Source: Bacteroidales bacterium
Lineage (GTDB): Bacteria; Bacteroidota; Bacteroidia; Bacteroidales; Lentimicrobiaceae
Reading direction: 5' to 3'
DNA: 64,000 nt
NCBI GenBank assembly: GCA_016709025.1
Contig: JADJEQ010000037.1
Span: 107,501 to 171,500 of the forward strand
Below are positions 1 to 8,206 of this stretch, one piece after another. The notes beneath the pieces are model-generated. The model did no database searches and was not told where the DNA came from. It saw only the letters and a list, made by a program, of their open reading frames with translations. Numbering within the stretch: the stretch's first letter is position 1; each line of letters starts with the position of its first letter. The translations under genes and the position numbers were made by a program.

Positions 1-162
1 GGCAATAAACACATTGCCGGAAGCATCTGTTTCAAGTTCATAAGCCGATGATGAACCGCCGCCGGGAAACTGACCGGGGGTGATCCAAACCGGAGCAACC
101 TGGGCCGACAGACCTGAAATCCATGTTAATGTGATGAAAATACCGTTTACCAATGACTTCAC
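1..162 (-). CDS. Secreted protein, N-terminal fragment (cut by window edge)
   Basis: Reading the minus strand from 162 gives 54 codons that stay open to base 1. They start at GTG with KSLVNGIFITLTWISGLSAQ, a typical Sec signal peptide (basic start, hydrophobic core, Ala-x-Ala-like cleavage near residue 20). The mature part begins VAPVWITPGQFPGGGSSSAY and then has ELETDASGNVFIA. The DASGNVFIA stretch resembles the start of a beta-propeller (SBBP-like) repeat, as in many Bacteroidota secreted proteins, but too little is visible to assign a family. No in-frame ATG lies nearby upstream, so GTG is the most likely start. It lies last in the minus-strand surface-protein island. Confidence 0.6.
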   Translation of the reverse strand, partial: MKSLVNGIFITLTWISGLSAQVAPVWITPGQFPGGGSSSAYELETDASGNVFIA

Positions 163-284
163 TATTCGGTTTATTGATTGAATTTTTATGATTTCTCTGC
201 CTAAACCTGGTTTTTCACCACTAAGACACTGAGGTGTACTAAGCTTCTTTCTTTCAGATGCCTACAACTTTGTTACGGAAACTT

Positions 285-977
285 CTAATCCTTAACACAA
301 CGTATAGAGAATCCATGCTCTTTAATACTCGGGCCCTTATAAACACCTGTTCCGTTATCGGTCATCAGTATATAAGTAGCCTGGGTGGAATCGAATTCAG
401 TTTTGGTCCACCAGGTGCCAAAGTTTTGCAGACCATCAAAAAGTCCGCCGGTAAGGCAGCATCCTCCGGGAAGGGCAGTAAATCCATATTGATCGGTTAT
501 TTCATCGTTTATAACGCCCCAGTGCGCCGTACCGCTTTCCTTCAGTTTGTTGCCGGCTATGCCCGCCCCTCCTGCATATCCGGCCAGTTGCATCCATTCA
601 GTTTCGGTGGGCAAATGCCAGCCCGGCGGACAGGCAATTTTTGCTGCTGCCCAGTTGTACAAAACGCCGTATGTTTCGAAATAGGGTGAGGCTTTGGCTT
701 CAGTAACAATCTTGCCTTCGTAAACCAGAACATAATAAAGCGGAATCGTCTGTGAGCCGGAGTCGGGCCCCACCACCTCCGGCAGATACCGCAGGTTCTC
801 AGTCATCCACACCTGTTCGCCAATTTTCAGGGTTTTATAGGTTTCACCATCCCTCGGATCGGTATAGTTTTCGTAGGTAATGTTGTTTTCGCCCTCGTTA
901 TCTTTTTTGCAACTGCTTGTAAAAGCGAAGAATACGACCATTATTAATGGTAGTATCATAAAGTTATGCTTCTTCAT
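285..977 (-). CDS. FISUMP-domain lipoprotein
   Basis: 230 residues. The N-terminus MKKHNFMILPLIMVVFFAFT is followed by SSC, a lipobox with Cys23, so the protein is probably an outer-membrane or surface lipoprotein. From about residue 37 to the end it matches the FISUMP (Fibrobacter succinogenes major paralogous) domain: a DGETYKTLKIGEQVWMTENL block, GVLYNWAAAKIACPPGWHLP, a QYGFTALPGGCC block and the terminal SIRCVKD. FISUMP domains are related to C-type-lectin-like/sulfatase-modifying folds; their ligand is unknown. It is the smallest of three FISUMP genes in the first 12 kb. It lacks a T9SS tail, as expected for a lipoprotein. Confidence 0.88.
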   Translation of the reverse strand: MKKHNFMILPLIMVVFFAFTSSCKKDNEGENNITYENYTDPRDGETYKTLKIGEQVWMTENLRYLPEVVGPDSGSQTIPLYYVLVYEGKIVTEAKASPYFETYGVLYNWAAAKIACPPGWHLPTETEWMQLAGYAGGAGIAGNKLKESGTAHWGVINDEITDQYGFTALPGGCCLTGGLFDGLQNFGTWWTKTEFDSTQATYILMTDNGTGVYKGPSIKEHGFSIRCVKD

Positions 978-1108
978 CTTTTTAGAATTAATTGTTAATA
1001 CACATTTTAATTATCTGAAGTTCTTCGGTAAGGATTTTTCTTCATCTTAACAGTGATAGAAATTCTATTGTGCTTCCTGTTTGCCTGCTGATGCTTTTGA
1101 GGTCGGTT

Positions 1109-2890
1109 TCATTGCCTGACAATCTTCTTTACGATTACAGAGTTTCCTGTTGTGATCCGACAGAAATAGATACCTGCCGGGAGATGACCAATGTTGATCG
1201 TGGAAGTCTCTCCGGTTGAAATTTCCACCTGTTGTGCCAGCCTGCCCTGGGTATTGAACAGGCTGAGCAGGCCCGGTTCATTTAAAGAACCAGGAAATTC
1301 AATATTCAATACACTGATGGCCGGGTTGGGATACATCAGCAGGTTTTCAACTGACACCGGAGCACTAACCCCGAGATACCCTACCGGGTTGAAATCTACA
1401 TTCACCAGACCCGTGGAATCAGTTCCATCGCGGATATCATACAGCATGATTTCCACCGGGTCGGAATGATCCCATACATTAAACCGGGCAAAGAGCATGG
1501 GATGCTGTTCACTGATGGACTCTATATAAAGGTCATAATTTCCATTGCCGGTTATCACATTCAGGCCCGGACAAGTGTCCTGCCCGCCGCCGAGATCAAT
1601 GGGCATTCTGAGTACCCGGATTCCGGAACCAGTGTTGTCTTTGATAACATTATTATGAACAGGGCCGCCCAACCCATTTAGAATCATTCCATCACCATGA
1701 CATTCTTTAATTGTATTGTGATGAACTTCTTCAGCCCCGCTTGAAAGAAATCCTGTATAGGAACCCGTGATTGAATTGCCGGAAAAATCAACAGCTCCGG
1801 CTTTGCTGTAATATCCGAGGTGTCCGCCCTGAATCGTATTACCCCTTACATAACCCCATCCCGCTTTTGTATAAACCGCACATACTGCCTCATCCGGATC
1901 CGTTGCAGGCTGCATGAAATCATCAACAGTAATGGTATTGCCAATCAGGTGAAACGGCCCTCCGGATTTCGACGATATGCCTGAAACATTGCCTGAGCAG
2001 GTGATGATGTTATTTCTGATGGTGACCGATCTGGGCCTGGCAATGATCGCAGCTTTGTCATCTTCATCCATAAGAATAGGGGCATTCTCGTCACAATTTA
2101 CCAGGTTGTTCTCAATAAACTGATCCTCAACCTCATCCTGATTACCGCCACTCTTATCTATAATAGCTCCGTTAATTATCCTGTTATTGGATATTTTAGT
2201 GTTACACGCTCCTGAAGCATCCATGATCCCATTTTGGACATCGTTATTGTCAACCAGGTAGGTGTAGCCTGCACCGGAAAAAATATAGATATAACCGCAA
2301 TTATTGTTCTGTATTCTATTCTCAACATTACCGGCACCCTGTGCAAATTCAATGGTGCCATCCATTCCAAGATCGTTATTCCCAATAAGGAAACTGTATA
2401 TCGGACCGGGATTTTCACCAACAGGAAAGCCGGGTGAATGGGAGATTTTAATTACTCCTGCATGACAGTTCCGGATCACATTTGGCAAGTCAAACGGCCC
2501 TTCGGATGGGCCACGGTTAAAATGATATTCCAGGAATGATAACCCTTCCAGCGAGCACGGCAGGTTTCCCTGGTCCCAATCAACAATCACCCCATGAATG
2601 ATGGTGTTTGCCATTCCCTCACCGGTCAGGTCAATTCCCGGTTTAATATAGAGTGCATTGTCGAATTCGTTCCAGGTGGAGTCGGGATAATAGTTTCCGG
2701 CACTGATCATAATGTTTGACCCCGCTGTAGCTGCAGCAACGCCCTCTTTGATCGTATTGTACGGGTGCTGCCCGGTGCCGTCCTCAGTACCGGTGGTGTT
2801 GGAGGCATCGACATATATTTGCTGCTGACTTAGTGCAAAGGGCGCAAGGCTTAGGGTGAAGAGAAGGAGGAGAATGTATTTCTTTTTCAT
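1109..2890 (-). CDS. Right-handed beta-helix protein with T9SS sorting domain
   Basis: 593 residues from the ATG at 2890. This start is preferred over an upstream in-frame ATG at 2935 because MKKKYILLLLFTLSLAPFAL begins a normal signal peptide. The mature protein starts QQQIYVDASNTTGTEDGTG, then HPYNTIKEGV, the usual entry of parallel beta-helix (PbH1/pectate-lyase-like) proteins. It continues with many N-N-x-I/V-type coils (IRNNIITCSG, IEGN- and IKDN-like turns). The end has MYPNPAISVLNIEFPG and finishes GIYFCRITTGNSVIVKKIVR, a type A T9SS C-terminal sorting domain. No catalytic residues of a known polysaccharide lyase could be picked out, so the substrate is unknown. It is probably cell-surface or secreted. 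Confidence 0.88.
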   Translation of the reverse strand: MKKKYILLLLFTLSLAPFALSQQQIYVDASNTTGTEDGTGQHPYNTIKEGVAAATAGSNIMISAGNYYPDSTWNEFDNALYIKPGIDLTGEGMANTIIHGVIVDWDQGNLPCSLEGLSFLEYHFNRGPSEGPFDLPNVIRNCHAGVIKISHSPGFPVGENPGPIYSFLIGNNDLGMDGTIEFAQGAGNVENRIQNNNCGYIYIFSGAGYTYLVDNNDVQNGIMDASGACNTKISNNRIINGAIIDKSGGNQDEVEDQFIENNLVNCDENAPILMDEDDKAAIIARPRSVTIRNNIITCSGNVSGISSKSGGPFHLIGNTITVDDFMQPATDPDEAVCAVYTKAGWGYVRGNTIQGGHLGYYSKAGAVDFSGNSITGSYTGFLSSGAEEVHHNTIKECHGDGMILNGLGGPVHNNVIKDNTGSGIRVLRMPIDLGGGQDTCPGLNVITGNGNYDLYIESISEQHPMLFARFNVWDHSDPVEIMLYDIRDGTDSTGLVNVDFNPVGYLGVSAPVSVENLLMYPNPAISVLNIEFPGSLNEPGLLSLFNTQGRLAQQVEISTGETSTINIGHLPAGIYFCRITTGNSVIVKKIVRQ

Positions 2891-3021
2891 TTTTCTGTTT
2901 TTGAACACATTGAACACATTGTATGAATGAAACACATGGAAGACACAACAGCATTCTATCCCAAAAAATCAGGACGGATTTTGCCATCTGATGTGTCAGA
3001 CAGTGTCAAAGTGGATAATAT

Positions 3022-5106
3022 TCATAATTTGAGAATTTTTTTCACAACCACTTGATTATCTGAACATAATCGAATAAAATAAATTCCGGCCGGGAGGTTG
3101 TTGCCATTTACAACAATTTGATGGGAGCCCTTATTTCTGCACCCATTTTCAATTAATGTAACCACCCGCCCCGCATTATCAAGTATTTCAACATTCACAA
3201 CAGCTGCAGAAGCCAAGGAAAAGCTAAGTGATATTTTGTCGTGAAAAGGATTAGGGGCCGGAATTACAGTAATCTGACCAGCTGGTTCTTTTTTTTCGGA
3301 AACACCTGTATAACCCCCGTTGGAAGTGTGCAGCAGCATGCCCCCGTTTCCAGCCAGAAAACCGTTTTCTTCATCAAAAAAGTATACTACATTCTGGCTC
3401 TGGTGTGTGCCAATGTATACCTGGTTCCAGGTTGTTCCTCCATCGGTGGTCCGGAGCATATAGCCTTCACTACCGCTGATCCAGCCGGTACTTGCATCGA
3501 TGAAATGTATATGGGTGTATTCTTTGAAATATCCAACCTGGGTGACCGTCCAACTTTCACCGCCATCGGTGGTGTGGTAAATTTTACTGTGCCCTGACAC
3601 GGCGAAGCCATTCAGGTTATCCAGAAAACAGATATCGGCAAACTGCTCACCGGTTTCGGAATGCTTTTCCTCCCATGAGTTTCCACCATCTGATGATTTC
3701 AGAATTTTACCCCAGCTTGTACCGGCAATCATGTTGTTTTCATCGAAAACATGAGCACACATGAAATGGTAGGTTTGCGGGCAGGGAATTACATTCCACG
3801 AAACACCCCGGTTGGTTGTTTTTGCCAGGTAGCCATAGGCGCCGAATACAAAACCGGTCTGATCATTGACAAACTTCAGGCTCATCAGGTTGGCCGTGGT
3901 TCCCAGATTGACCTGATTCCAGGTTTCACCTCCATCCACTGTGCGATAACAACCCCCATAACCACCAACAACCAGAATTTCCTGCGGAGAAAAGTGCCTG
4001 ATCCCATAAATAATCATTTCATATCCGGGGATGGAATGAAGTTGCCATGTGTCACCTCCGTCTGTAGTCCTGAAATAACTTCCCCAGTCACCGCCCACTA
4101 TTCCATATTGTTGCTGGTAAAAATCGATTGAATGGTAATCGTAGCAGGAATTATCTGAAATATAGTTCCATGTTTGTCCACCATCGGTGGTTTTCATCAT
4201 CCTGCCCAGATTGCCGCACATCCAGCCGGTGTTTTCATCCGAAAAACTTATGTTGCTCCAATAGCCACTTTGCTCCAGCCCGACATGGATCTGCCAGGTG
4301 GTTCCCCCATCGGTTGTACTTATGAAGTTTTCGCCACCTCCAATGGCAAATCCGGTTGTGGCATTGATAAAATGGAGGCTGAAAAGGTTCGACCCTGTGT
4401 AATGGGGTAGTTCTGTCCAGGTACTGCCACCATCAGTGGTTTTCAGAACCATACCTGAATACCCGCAAACAAAACCCAGCGATTCATCGGGAAACTGCAC
4501 TGCCCGAAGCATCTTATTTACGCCCGATGACTGTGGGTTCCATGTGTTGCCCCCATTGGTGGTTTTAAGTATGGTGCCGTTGTCGCCGACAATCCAGCCG
4601 GATTGCGAATCGGTAAAGAAAACAGCAAACAGCTGACCGGAAGTTCCGGAAGTCTGTTGAATCCAGGTTTCACCTGCATCCGTTGATTTCAGGATAGTGC
4701 CTCCTGACCCGCAGGCATATGCAGTTACGGCATCTGCATAATACACTGCCCAAAGATCAGCGGTGGTTCCCGAACTGACTTGCGCCCAGCTTCTGCCTGC
4801 GTTCTGTGTTTTGACGATGGCACCTCTCTCGCCTACAGCGGTTCCGGCTGTTGTGCTACTGAAACTCAACCCATACAAAAATTCGGAAATAGGTGTGAAT
4901 GGCATTTCCCATGTCTGGCCCTGGTCTTCAGTTCTAACAATGGTTCCATAGGCCCCGACTGCTACATAGGTTTGATTGTCAATGGCCTGCCCGGCCCAGA
5001 GTCCATTACCCTGCGGAAGTGGGTTTTGCCATTGCCATGGATTTTGGGCATGAGAAAGCATTGTTGAAATCAACAGACTCAGAAATAAGGTAATCAGATT
5101 TTTCAT
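3022..5106 (-). CDS. YCF48-type 14-repeat propeller protein, T9SS cargo
   Basis: 694 residues. The signal peptide is MKNLITLFLSLLISTMLSHA. The mature protein begins NPWQWQNPLPQGN and runs through 14 repeats of about 41 residues. Typical cores are GTILKTTNGGNTWNPQSSG and TTDGGTTWN, with a G-x-ILKT strand and an Asp-box-like DGG-x-TW turn. These are YCF48/HCF136 (photosystem II stability factor-like) or BNR-type blades. Fourteen blades suggest two seven-bladed propellers. Residues from about 615 carry a T9SS sorting domain (VIPAPNPFHDKISLSFS ... GIYFIRLCSDNQVVVKKILK). In Bacteroidota such proteins are surface or secreted, and the photosynthetic role of HCF136 does not apply. A second gene with the same architecture lies at 11525-13654. 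Confidence 0.9.
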   Translation of the reverse strand: MKNLITLFLSLLISTMLSHAQNPWQWQNPLPQGNGLWAGQAIDNQTYVAVGAYGTIVRTEDQGQTWEMPFTPISEFLYGLSFSSTTAGTAVGERGAIVKTQNAGRSWAQVSSGTTADLWAVYYADAVTAYACGSGGTILKSTDAGETWIQQTSGTSGQLFAVFFTDSQSGWIVGDNGTILKTTNGGNTWNPQSSGVNKMLRAVQFPDESLGFVCGYSGMVLKTTDGGSTWTELPHYTGSNLFSLHFINATTGFAIGGGENFISTTDGGTTWQIHVGLEQSGYWSNISFSDENTGWMCGNLGRMMKTTDGGQTWNYISDNSCYDYHSIDFYQQQYGIVGGDWGSYFRTTDGGDTWQLHSIPGYEMIIYGIRHFSPQEILVVGGYGGCYRTVDGGETWNQVNLGTTANLMSLKFVNDQTGFVFGAYGYLAKTTNRGVSWNVIPCPQTYHFMCAHVFDENNMIAGTSWGKILKSSDGGNSWEEKHSETGEQFADICFLDNLNGFAVSGHSKIYHTTDGGESWTVTQVGYFKEYTHIHFIDASTGWISGSEGYMLRTTDGGTTWNQVYIGTHQSQNVVYFFDEENGFLAGNGGMLLHTSNGGYTGVSEKKEPAGQITVIPAPNPFHDKISLSFSLASAAVVNVEILDNAGRVVTLIENGCRNKGSHQIVVNGNNLPAGIYFIRLCSDNQVVVKKILKL

Positions 5107-5181
5107 TTTACTGTGATTTTATGCAAGATGTTGGATTGTGCCATTGAATACCTGATCGTTTTGGATGCGATATAGAATGAA

Positions 5182-6453
5182 TTAGTTCCTGACGCAGCGA
5201 ACAGAATACCCCCGCTGTTTATATTCCATTGAACGGCTGACGCCGGGCCAACTTTCGGACAGATACCTGGCTAATGCATAAGTTTGGTCATTATTCTCTG
5301 TTGAAGACCAGAATATGGCATTGTTATTTATCCCATCGAAGAAATCGTAGCTTTTCAGACCACCGGGAAGTGCAGTAAATCCGCTTTCATTTGTTGCGGA
5401 ATTATAGCCCCAAAAGGTTGTATCAGTATCTCTTAGCTTTCTGCCAACTGAACCGGAGTTTCTCCAGTTTACCATGGTCGTTTCAGCCTGACTCATTCCG
5501 AGAGCCATTTCGAGACTAATCCATTCCTCATCATCCGGCAGGTGCCAGCCAGTGGGACAAGCTTCTTTTGCAGCTGCCCAATTGTATAAAACGCCATAAA
5601 AACTGTAATTGTCGCTTTGTTTCGCCTCCTCTATGATTGAATCATTATAATCATATACATAATAAAAAGGCTCAGTGAGTGATCCGTTGATAGCCGGGCT
5701 GACTTTGGGGAGATAAGCCAGGTTTTCTGCCATCCAGGTTTGAGTGCCGATCTGCACTACCGCATAAGTTTTATTATCGACGTCTCTGCAAGACGCGAAT
5801 GAAAATTCAATGGTGATATTATTCGTTGGAATGTTGGGAACGACGGTGCTGAATTGACCTGATATACCGGTAAAAATCAGCTGGTCACCATCGGTATAGG
5901 GCATATCAATAGTGGAATTTTGATTTTTTAACTGGTGGCCTCCTGCACTGTTTTCTGAATATAAATAGTCAATAGCCGGATTACACCTGACACAGGCTTC
6001 GCTTAAAAGCTTTGTGGAATAAGTAAAATTGTTACTGTTCACACTCAAAACATACATGCCCGTGCTTAGTCCTCTTATCTGAAAACAATGCAATCCGGAT
6101 GATAAGTTGAGCGCAATTTTACACACAATTCTGCCTGATATGTCCGCTATACAAATTGCTACCTCCCCGTTTTCTGGCGTGTTAAATGTTAAGAAACAAT
6201 TTTCTGTCACAGGGTTTGGGAAAACCAATAACTGAGAAATCGAAGATTCCTGGTTTTCAATGCCTAAGGCTGACTTTAAATGCAGAATGTCAGTGCCATT
6301 GATCGTCAGAGAGAGCTTTTTTGTTAAATTATCAACTTTAACTTTTTCAACCGCATTTGTATCGCCATTGCCTGCAAAATTGATTAGACAATCCTGGGCC
6401 CCAACTTTCAGGAAAGCAAGCAGAATTATCAGGAAAATATTAGTTTTTAACAT
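5182..6453 (-). CDS. Secreted FISUMP protein with internal sorting-like domain
   Basis: 423 residues from the ATG at 6453, where MLKTNIFLIILLAFLKVGAQ forms the signal peptide; 42 upstream codons in frame lack signal features. Residues about 30-60 hold NLTKKLSLTINGTDILHLKS. Next comes a block that looks like a T9SS type A sorting domain (VFPNPVTENCFLTF ... LSTGMYVLSVNSN), but it is internal. A linker with YTDGDQLIFTGISGQFSTVV follows, and then a C-terminal FISUMP domain (VQIGTQTWMAENLAYLPKV, GVLYNWAAAKEACPTGWHLP, ESGFTALPGG, RGYSVRCVRN). Because the sorting-like block is not terminal, it may be only a beta-sandwich adhesion module. The binding partner is unknown. Confidence 0.87.
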   Translation of the reverse strand: MLKTNIFLIILLAFLKVGAQDCLINFAGNGDTNAVEKVKVDNLTKKLSLTINGTDILHLKSALGIENQESSISQLLVFPNPVTENCFLTFNTPENGEVAICIADISGRIVCKIALNLSSGLHCFQIRGLSTGMYVLSVNSNNFTYSTKLLSEACVRCNPAIDYLYSENSAGGHQLKNQNSTIDMPYTDGDQLIFTGISGQFSTVVPNIPTNNITIEFSFASCRDVDNKTYAVVQIGTQTWMAENLAYLPKVSPAINGSLTEPFYYVYDYNDSIIEEAKQSDNYSFYGVLYNWAAAKEACPTGWHLPDDEEWISLEMALGMSQAETTMVNWRNSGSVGRKLRDTDTTFWGYNSATNESGFTALPGGLKSYDFFDGINNNAIFWSSTENNDQTYALARYLSESWPGVSRSMEYKQRGYSVRCVRN

Positions 6454-6526
6454 GACTTTCGGTTTTAGATTTATTAATGAATTAAGAAACAGCTTATTGA
6501 ATAAGCATTGAAATAAAGCAAAAACT

Positions 6527-7639
6527 TCACCTTTTCCTGATTTCCGATCGTTTAAAACCTTTAACTGCGATATCCACATCGTCGTTTGGGTGATAATTCT
6601 GATTATTGGTATAAATCACATCACCCTGATCATTCTCCCAGCGGTAATTCCATTCATTGGTTCCCCGCTCGGTTTCGCCGGTAAACGGGTTGGTGTAGTC
6701 TTCCTGTCCCGTAAGGTTGAGGTACAGTTCGTTGTTGATCTCAGAATTTGTGCGTGAGCGGTGCTCCGTTATTTCCCGATCAATGCGCTCAATGTCTCGC
6801 TGCGTCTGCAATGCAATATTGCTGTTCACCTGCTGGCTCCGGATTTCACGGCTGATCCAAACGGGGTTAAGTTTAACCGATTGTCCGATGGTGGCGAACA
6901 CCGGAGCATAGCTTTCGAACAAGGATTTTTCTGACCTTACATACCATGTCTCCTTATTGCTCCATAATCCTCCGCCCAATTGCCCCCAGTCTTCAATCGC
7001 ACACACCATTTTTTCGAGGTATTGAATACCATTCTCCGTATATTCCATCGTTGCGATGGCAGTCTGGTATTCAAAATTGTACCCTCCCAGCATCAGGGCC
7101 GACATTTTCCGGTATTCCCCCGACAGTTCGGGCAGTTGCTGAACACCTATTATTTGAAGGTTTTGAGCGTGAGGATGGGCAAAGGGAACTGCTATTGTCC
7201 TGATGAAATCTTCCGGATCCGGCATCCGCATTACCATCATTCCATTGTAGTTGCTCCCATCGGGAAACATGGGTGCAGCCAGGTTTTGTCCCGGAAAGCG
7301 GCGCATATCAAAGAATCGGGTGTCGGGCAACCAGCCCATGCCGGCCTTGTTGTCGGGTGAAGACAGTTTCATGTAGAGCTTGGCTTCTATCGCATTGCCT
7401 GAACCGCCGGAAGTATTGGGATCAACCCTTGTGATGCCTCCGCTGATGCTCCATCCTTCCGGAAGCAGAAACGTAAAGGCTTTCTCATTGGGTTCGCTGC
7501 TGCGATGAAATACAAAGGAAGGACTCTCTCCTGCGGCAGCTCTGTTTTTACCTTCCCGGGAATCCGGATTGATGTCGGCATTGCAGGCCAGAAGACAAAG
7601 CGAAGACAGAAAAACTGAGGTGGCGGTCATAGAGTTCAT
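6527..7639 (-). CDS. Lipoprotein of unknown function
   Basis: 370 residues from the ATG at 7639. MNSMTATSVFLSSLCLLAC ends in a lipobox with Cys19; an ATG at 7630 is also possible, and a longer frame reaches 7684. The mature part contains FTFLLPEGWSISGGITRVDP, a stretch met in proteins that summarise a secreted PsbP-like or DUF-type beta domain. A Gln/Arg/Glu-rich helical segment follows (ALQTQRDIERIDREITEHRS). The C-terminal region is rich in Asn, Tyr and Trp (TNEWNYRWENDQGDVIYTNN). I do not recognise the family. It lies between the TPR-LuxR gene and a FISUMP gene in the same orientation, so it may be co-expressed with them. Confidence 0.7.
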   Translation of the reverse strand: MNSMTATSVFLSSLCLLACNADINPDSREGKNRAAAGESPSFVFHRSSEPNEKAFTFLLPEGWSISGGITRVDPNTSGGSGNAIEAKLYMKLSSPDNKAGMGWLPDTRFFDMRRFPGQNLAAPMFPDGSNYNGMMVMRMPDPEDFIRTIAVPFAHPHAQNLQIIGVQQLPELSGEYRKMSALMLGGYNFEYQTAIATMEYTENGIQYLEKMVCAIEDWGQLGGGLWSNKETWYVRSEKSLFESYAPVFATIGQSVKLNPVWISREIRSQQVNSNIALQTQRDIERIDREITEHRSRTNSEINNELYLNLTGQEDYTNPFTGETERGTNEWNYRWENDQGDVIYTNNQNYHPNDDVDIAVKGFKRSEIRKR

Positions 7640-7967
7640 GGTTGAGCGTTTTAAACTTACACCGGGCAAAATGTGTGTCAACACAGTTGCCGTGAAATCA
7701 TGACCAAAAGTAAGGTAGGATTTGCAATAACCTCATTAATAACACCTTACAATATCACACAGACCACCCTACAAAAACACTCAAAACAGCGAAAGTGGCA
7801 GAAAACGACAGGATGTTGTTATGGGAATGCGAATAGATCAGCAGGACACAATGGTTTTGATGCGGAGTTAGCCTATAAATAAAAAATAGAAATCGATACA
7901 ATGTCGTTAATTACGATCTCGGATTTATATGTAAAAAAATTATCCTTCTACTCTCAGTTCTGCATCG

Positions 7968-8048
7968 TGGTGGTCCCGACTCCGCAACATGGCATGGTGG
8001 TCCCGACTCCGCAACATGGCATGGTGGTCCCGACTCCGCAACATAACA
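7968..8048. repeat. 27-bp tandem repeat, three copies
   Basis: Three direct copies start at 7968, 7995 and 8022 and are nearly identical. Each reads TGGTGGTCCCGACTCCGCAA followed by CATGGCA or a close variant. A fourth, diverged half copy begins at 8049 and merges into the hairpin at 8049-8076. There are no spacers, so this is not a CRISPR array. Confidence 0.9.
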
Positions 8049-8076
8049 TGGTGGTCTCGACTCCGCTCGACCACCA
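8049..8076. repeat. Hairpin repeat, GGTGGTC family
   Basis: An inverted repeat with arms TGGTGGTCTCGA and TCGACCACCA around the loop CTCCGC. It is the hairpin form of the half-unit repeated in the tandem array just upstream. A relative lies at 43713-43738. Confidence 0.75.
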
Positions 8077-8120
8077 CCGTACATCCCAACTTAAAAATAA
8101 AGCCCGGTGGTCGAGCGAAT

Positions 8121-8180
8121 CCCGGTGGTCGAGCGGAGTCGAGACCATCCGGGAACACTGAAGTCGAGACCATCCGGGAA
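8121..8180. repeat. Hairpin plus 25-bp direct repeat, GGTGGTC family
   Basis: 8121-8153 is an inverted repeat: CCCGGTGGTC, then GAGCGGAGTCGA, then GACCATCCGGG. The segment GTCGAGACCATCCGGGAA occurs at 8138-8155 and again at 8163-8180, a period of 25. A truncated copy of the left arm, CCCGGTGGTCGAGCG, lies at 8103-8117. Confidence 0.8.
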
Positions 8181-8206
8181 TTCCGGAGAGCGGCTCAAAA
8201 AAAAGA

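Larger units (their letters stand above)
7685..8206. other. Intergenic region with repeats
   Basis: There is no convincing gene. The part from 7685 to about 7960 is AT-rich, unstructured and contains only short unlikely frames. From 7968 to 8180 it holds a 27-bp tandem repeat and two hairpins (listed separately). Frames that cross the repeats stay open because 27 is a multiple of three; they are not genes. Confidence 0.7.

Noticed and set aside
7673..7882. A 69-codon plus-strand frame upstream of the repeat array
   Set aside because: No family resemblance, overlap with the start of the minus-strand lipoprotein frame, and no promoter or ribosome binding signal.
7968..8048. Possible CRISPR array
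   Set aside because: The copies are directly adjacent with no spacers, and no cas gene is in the window.
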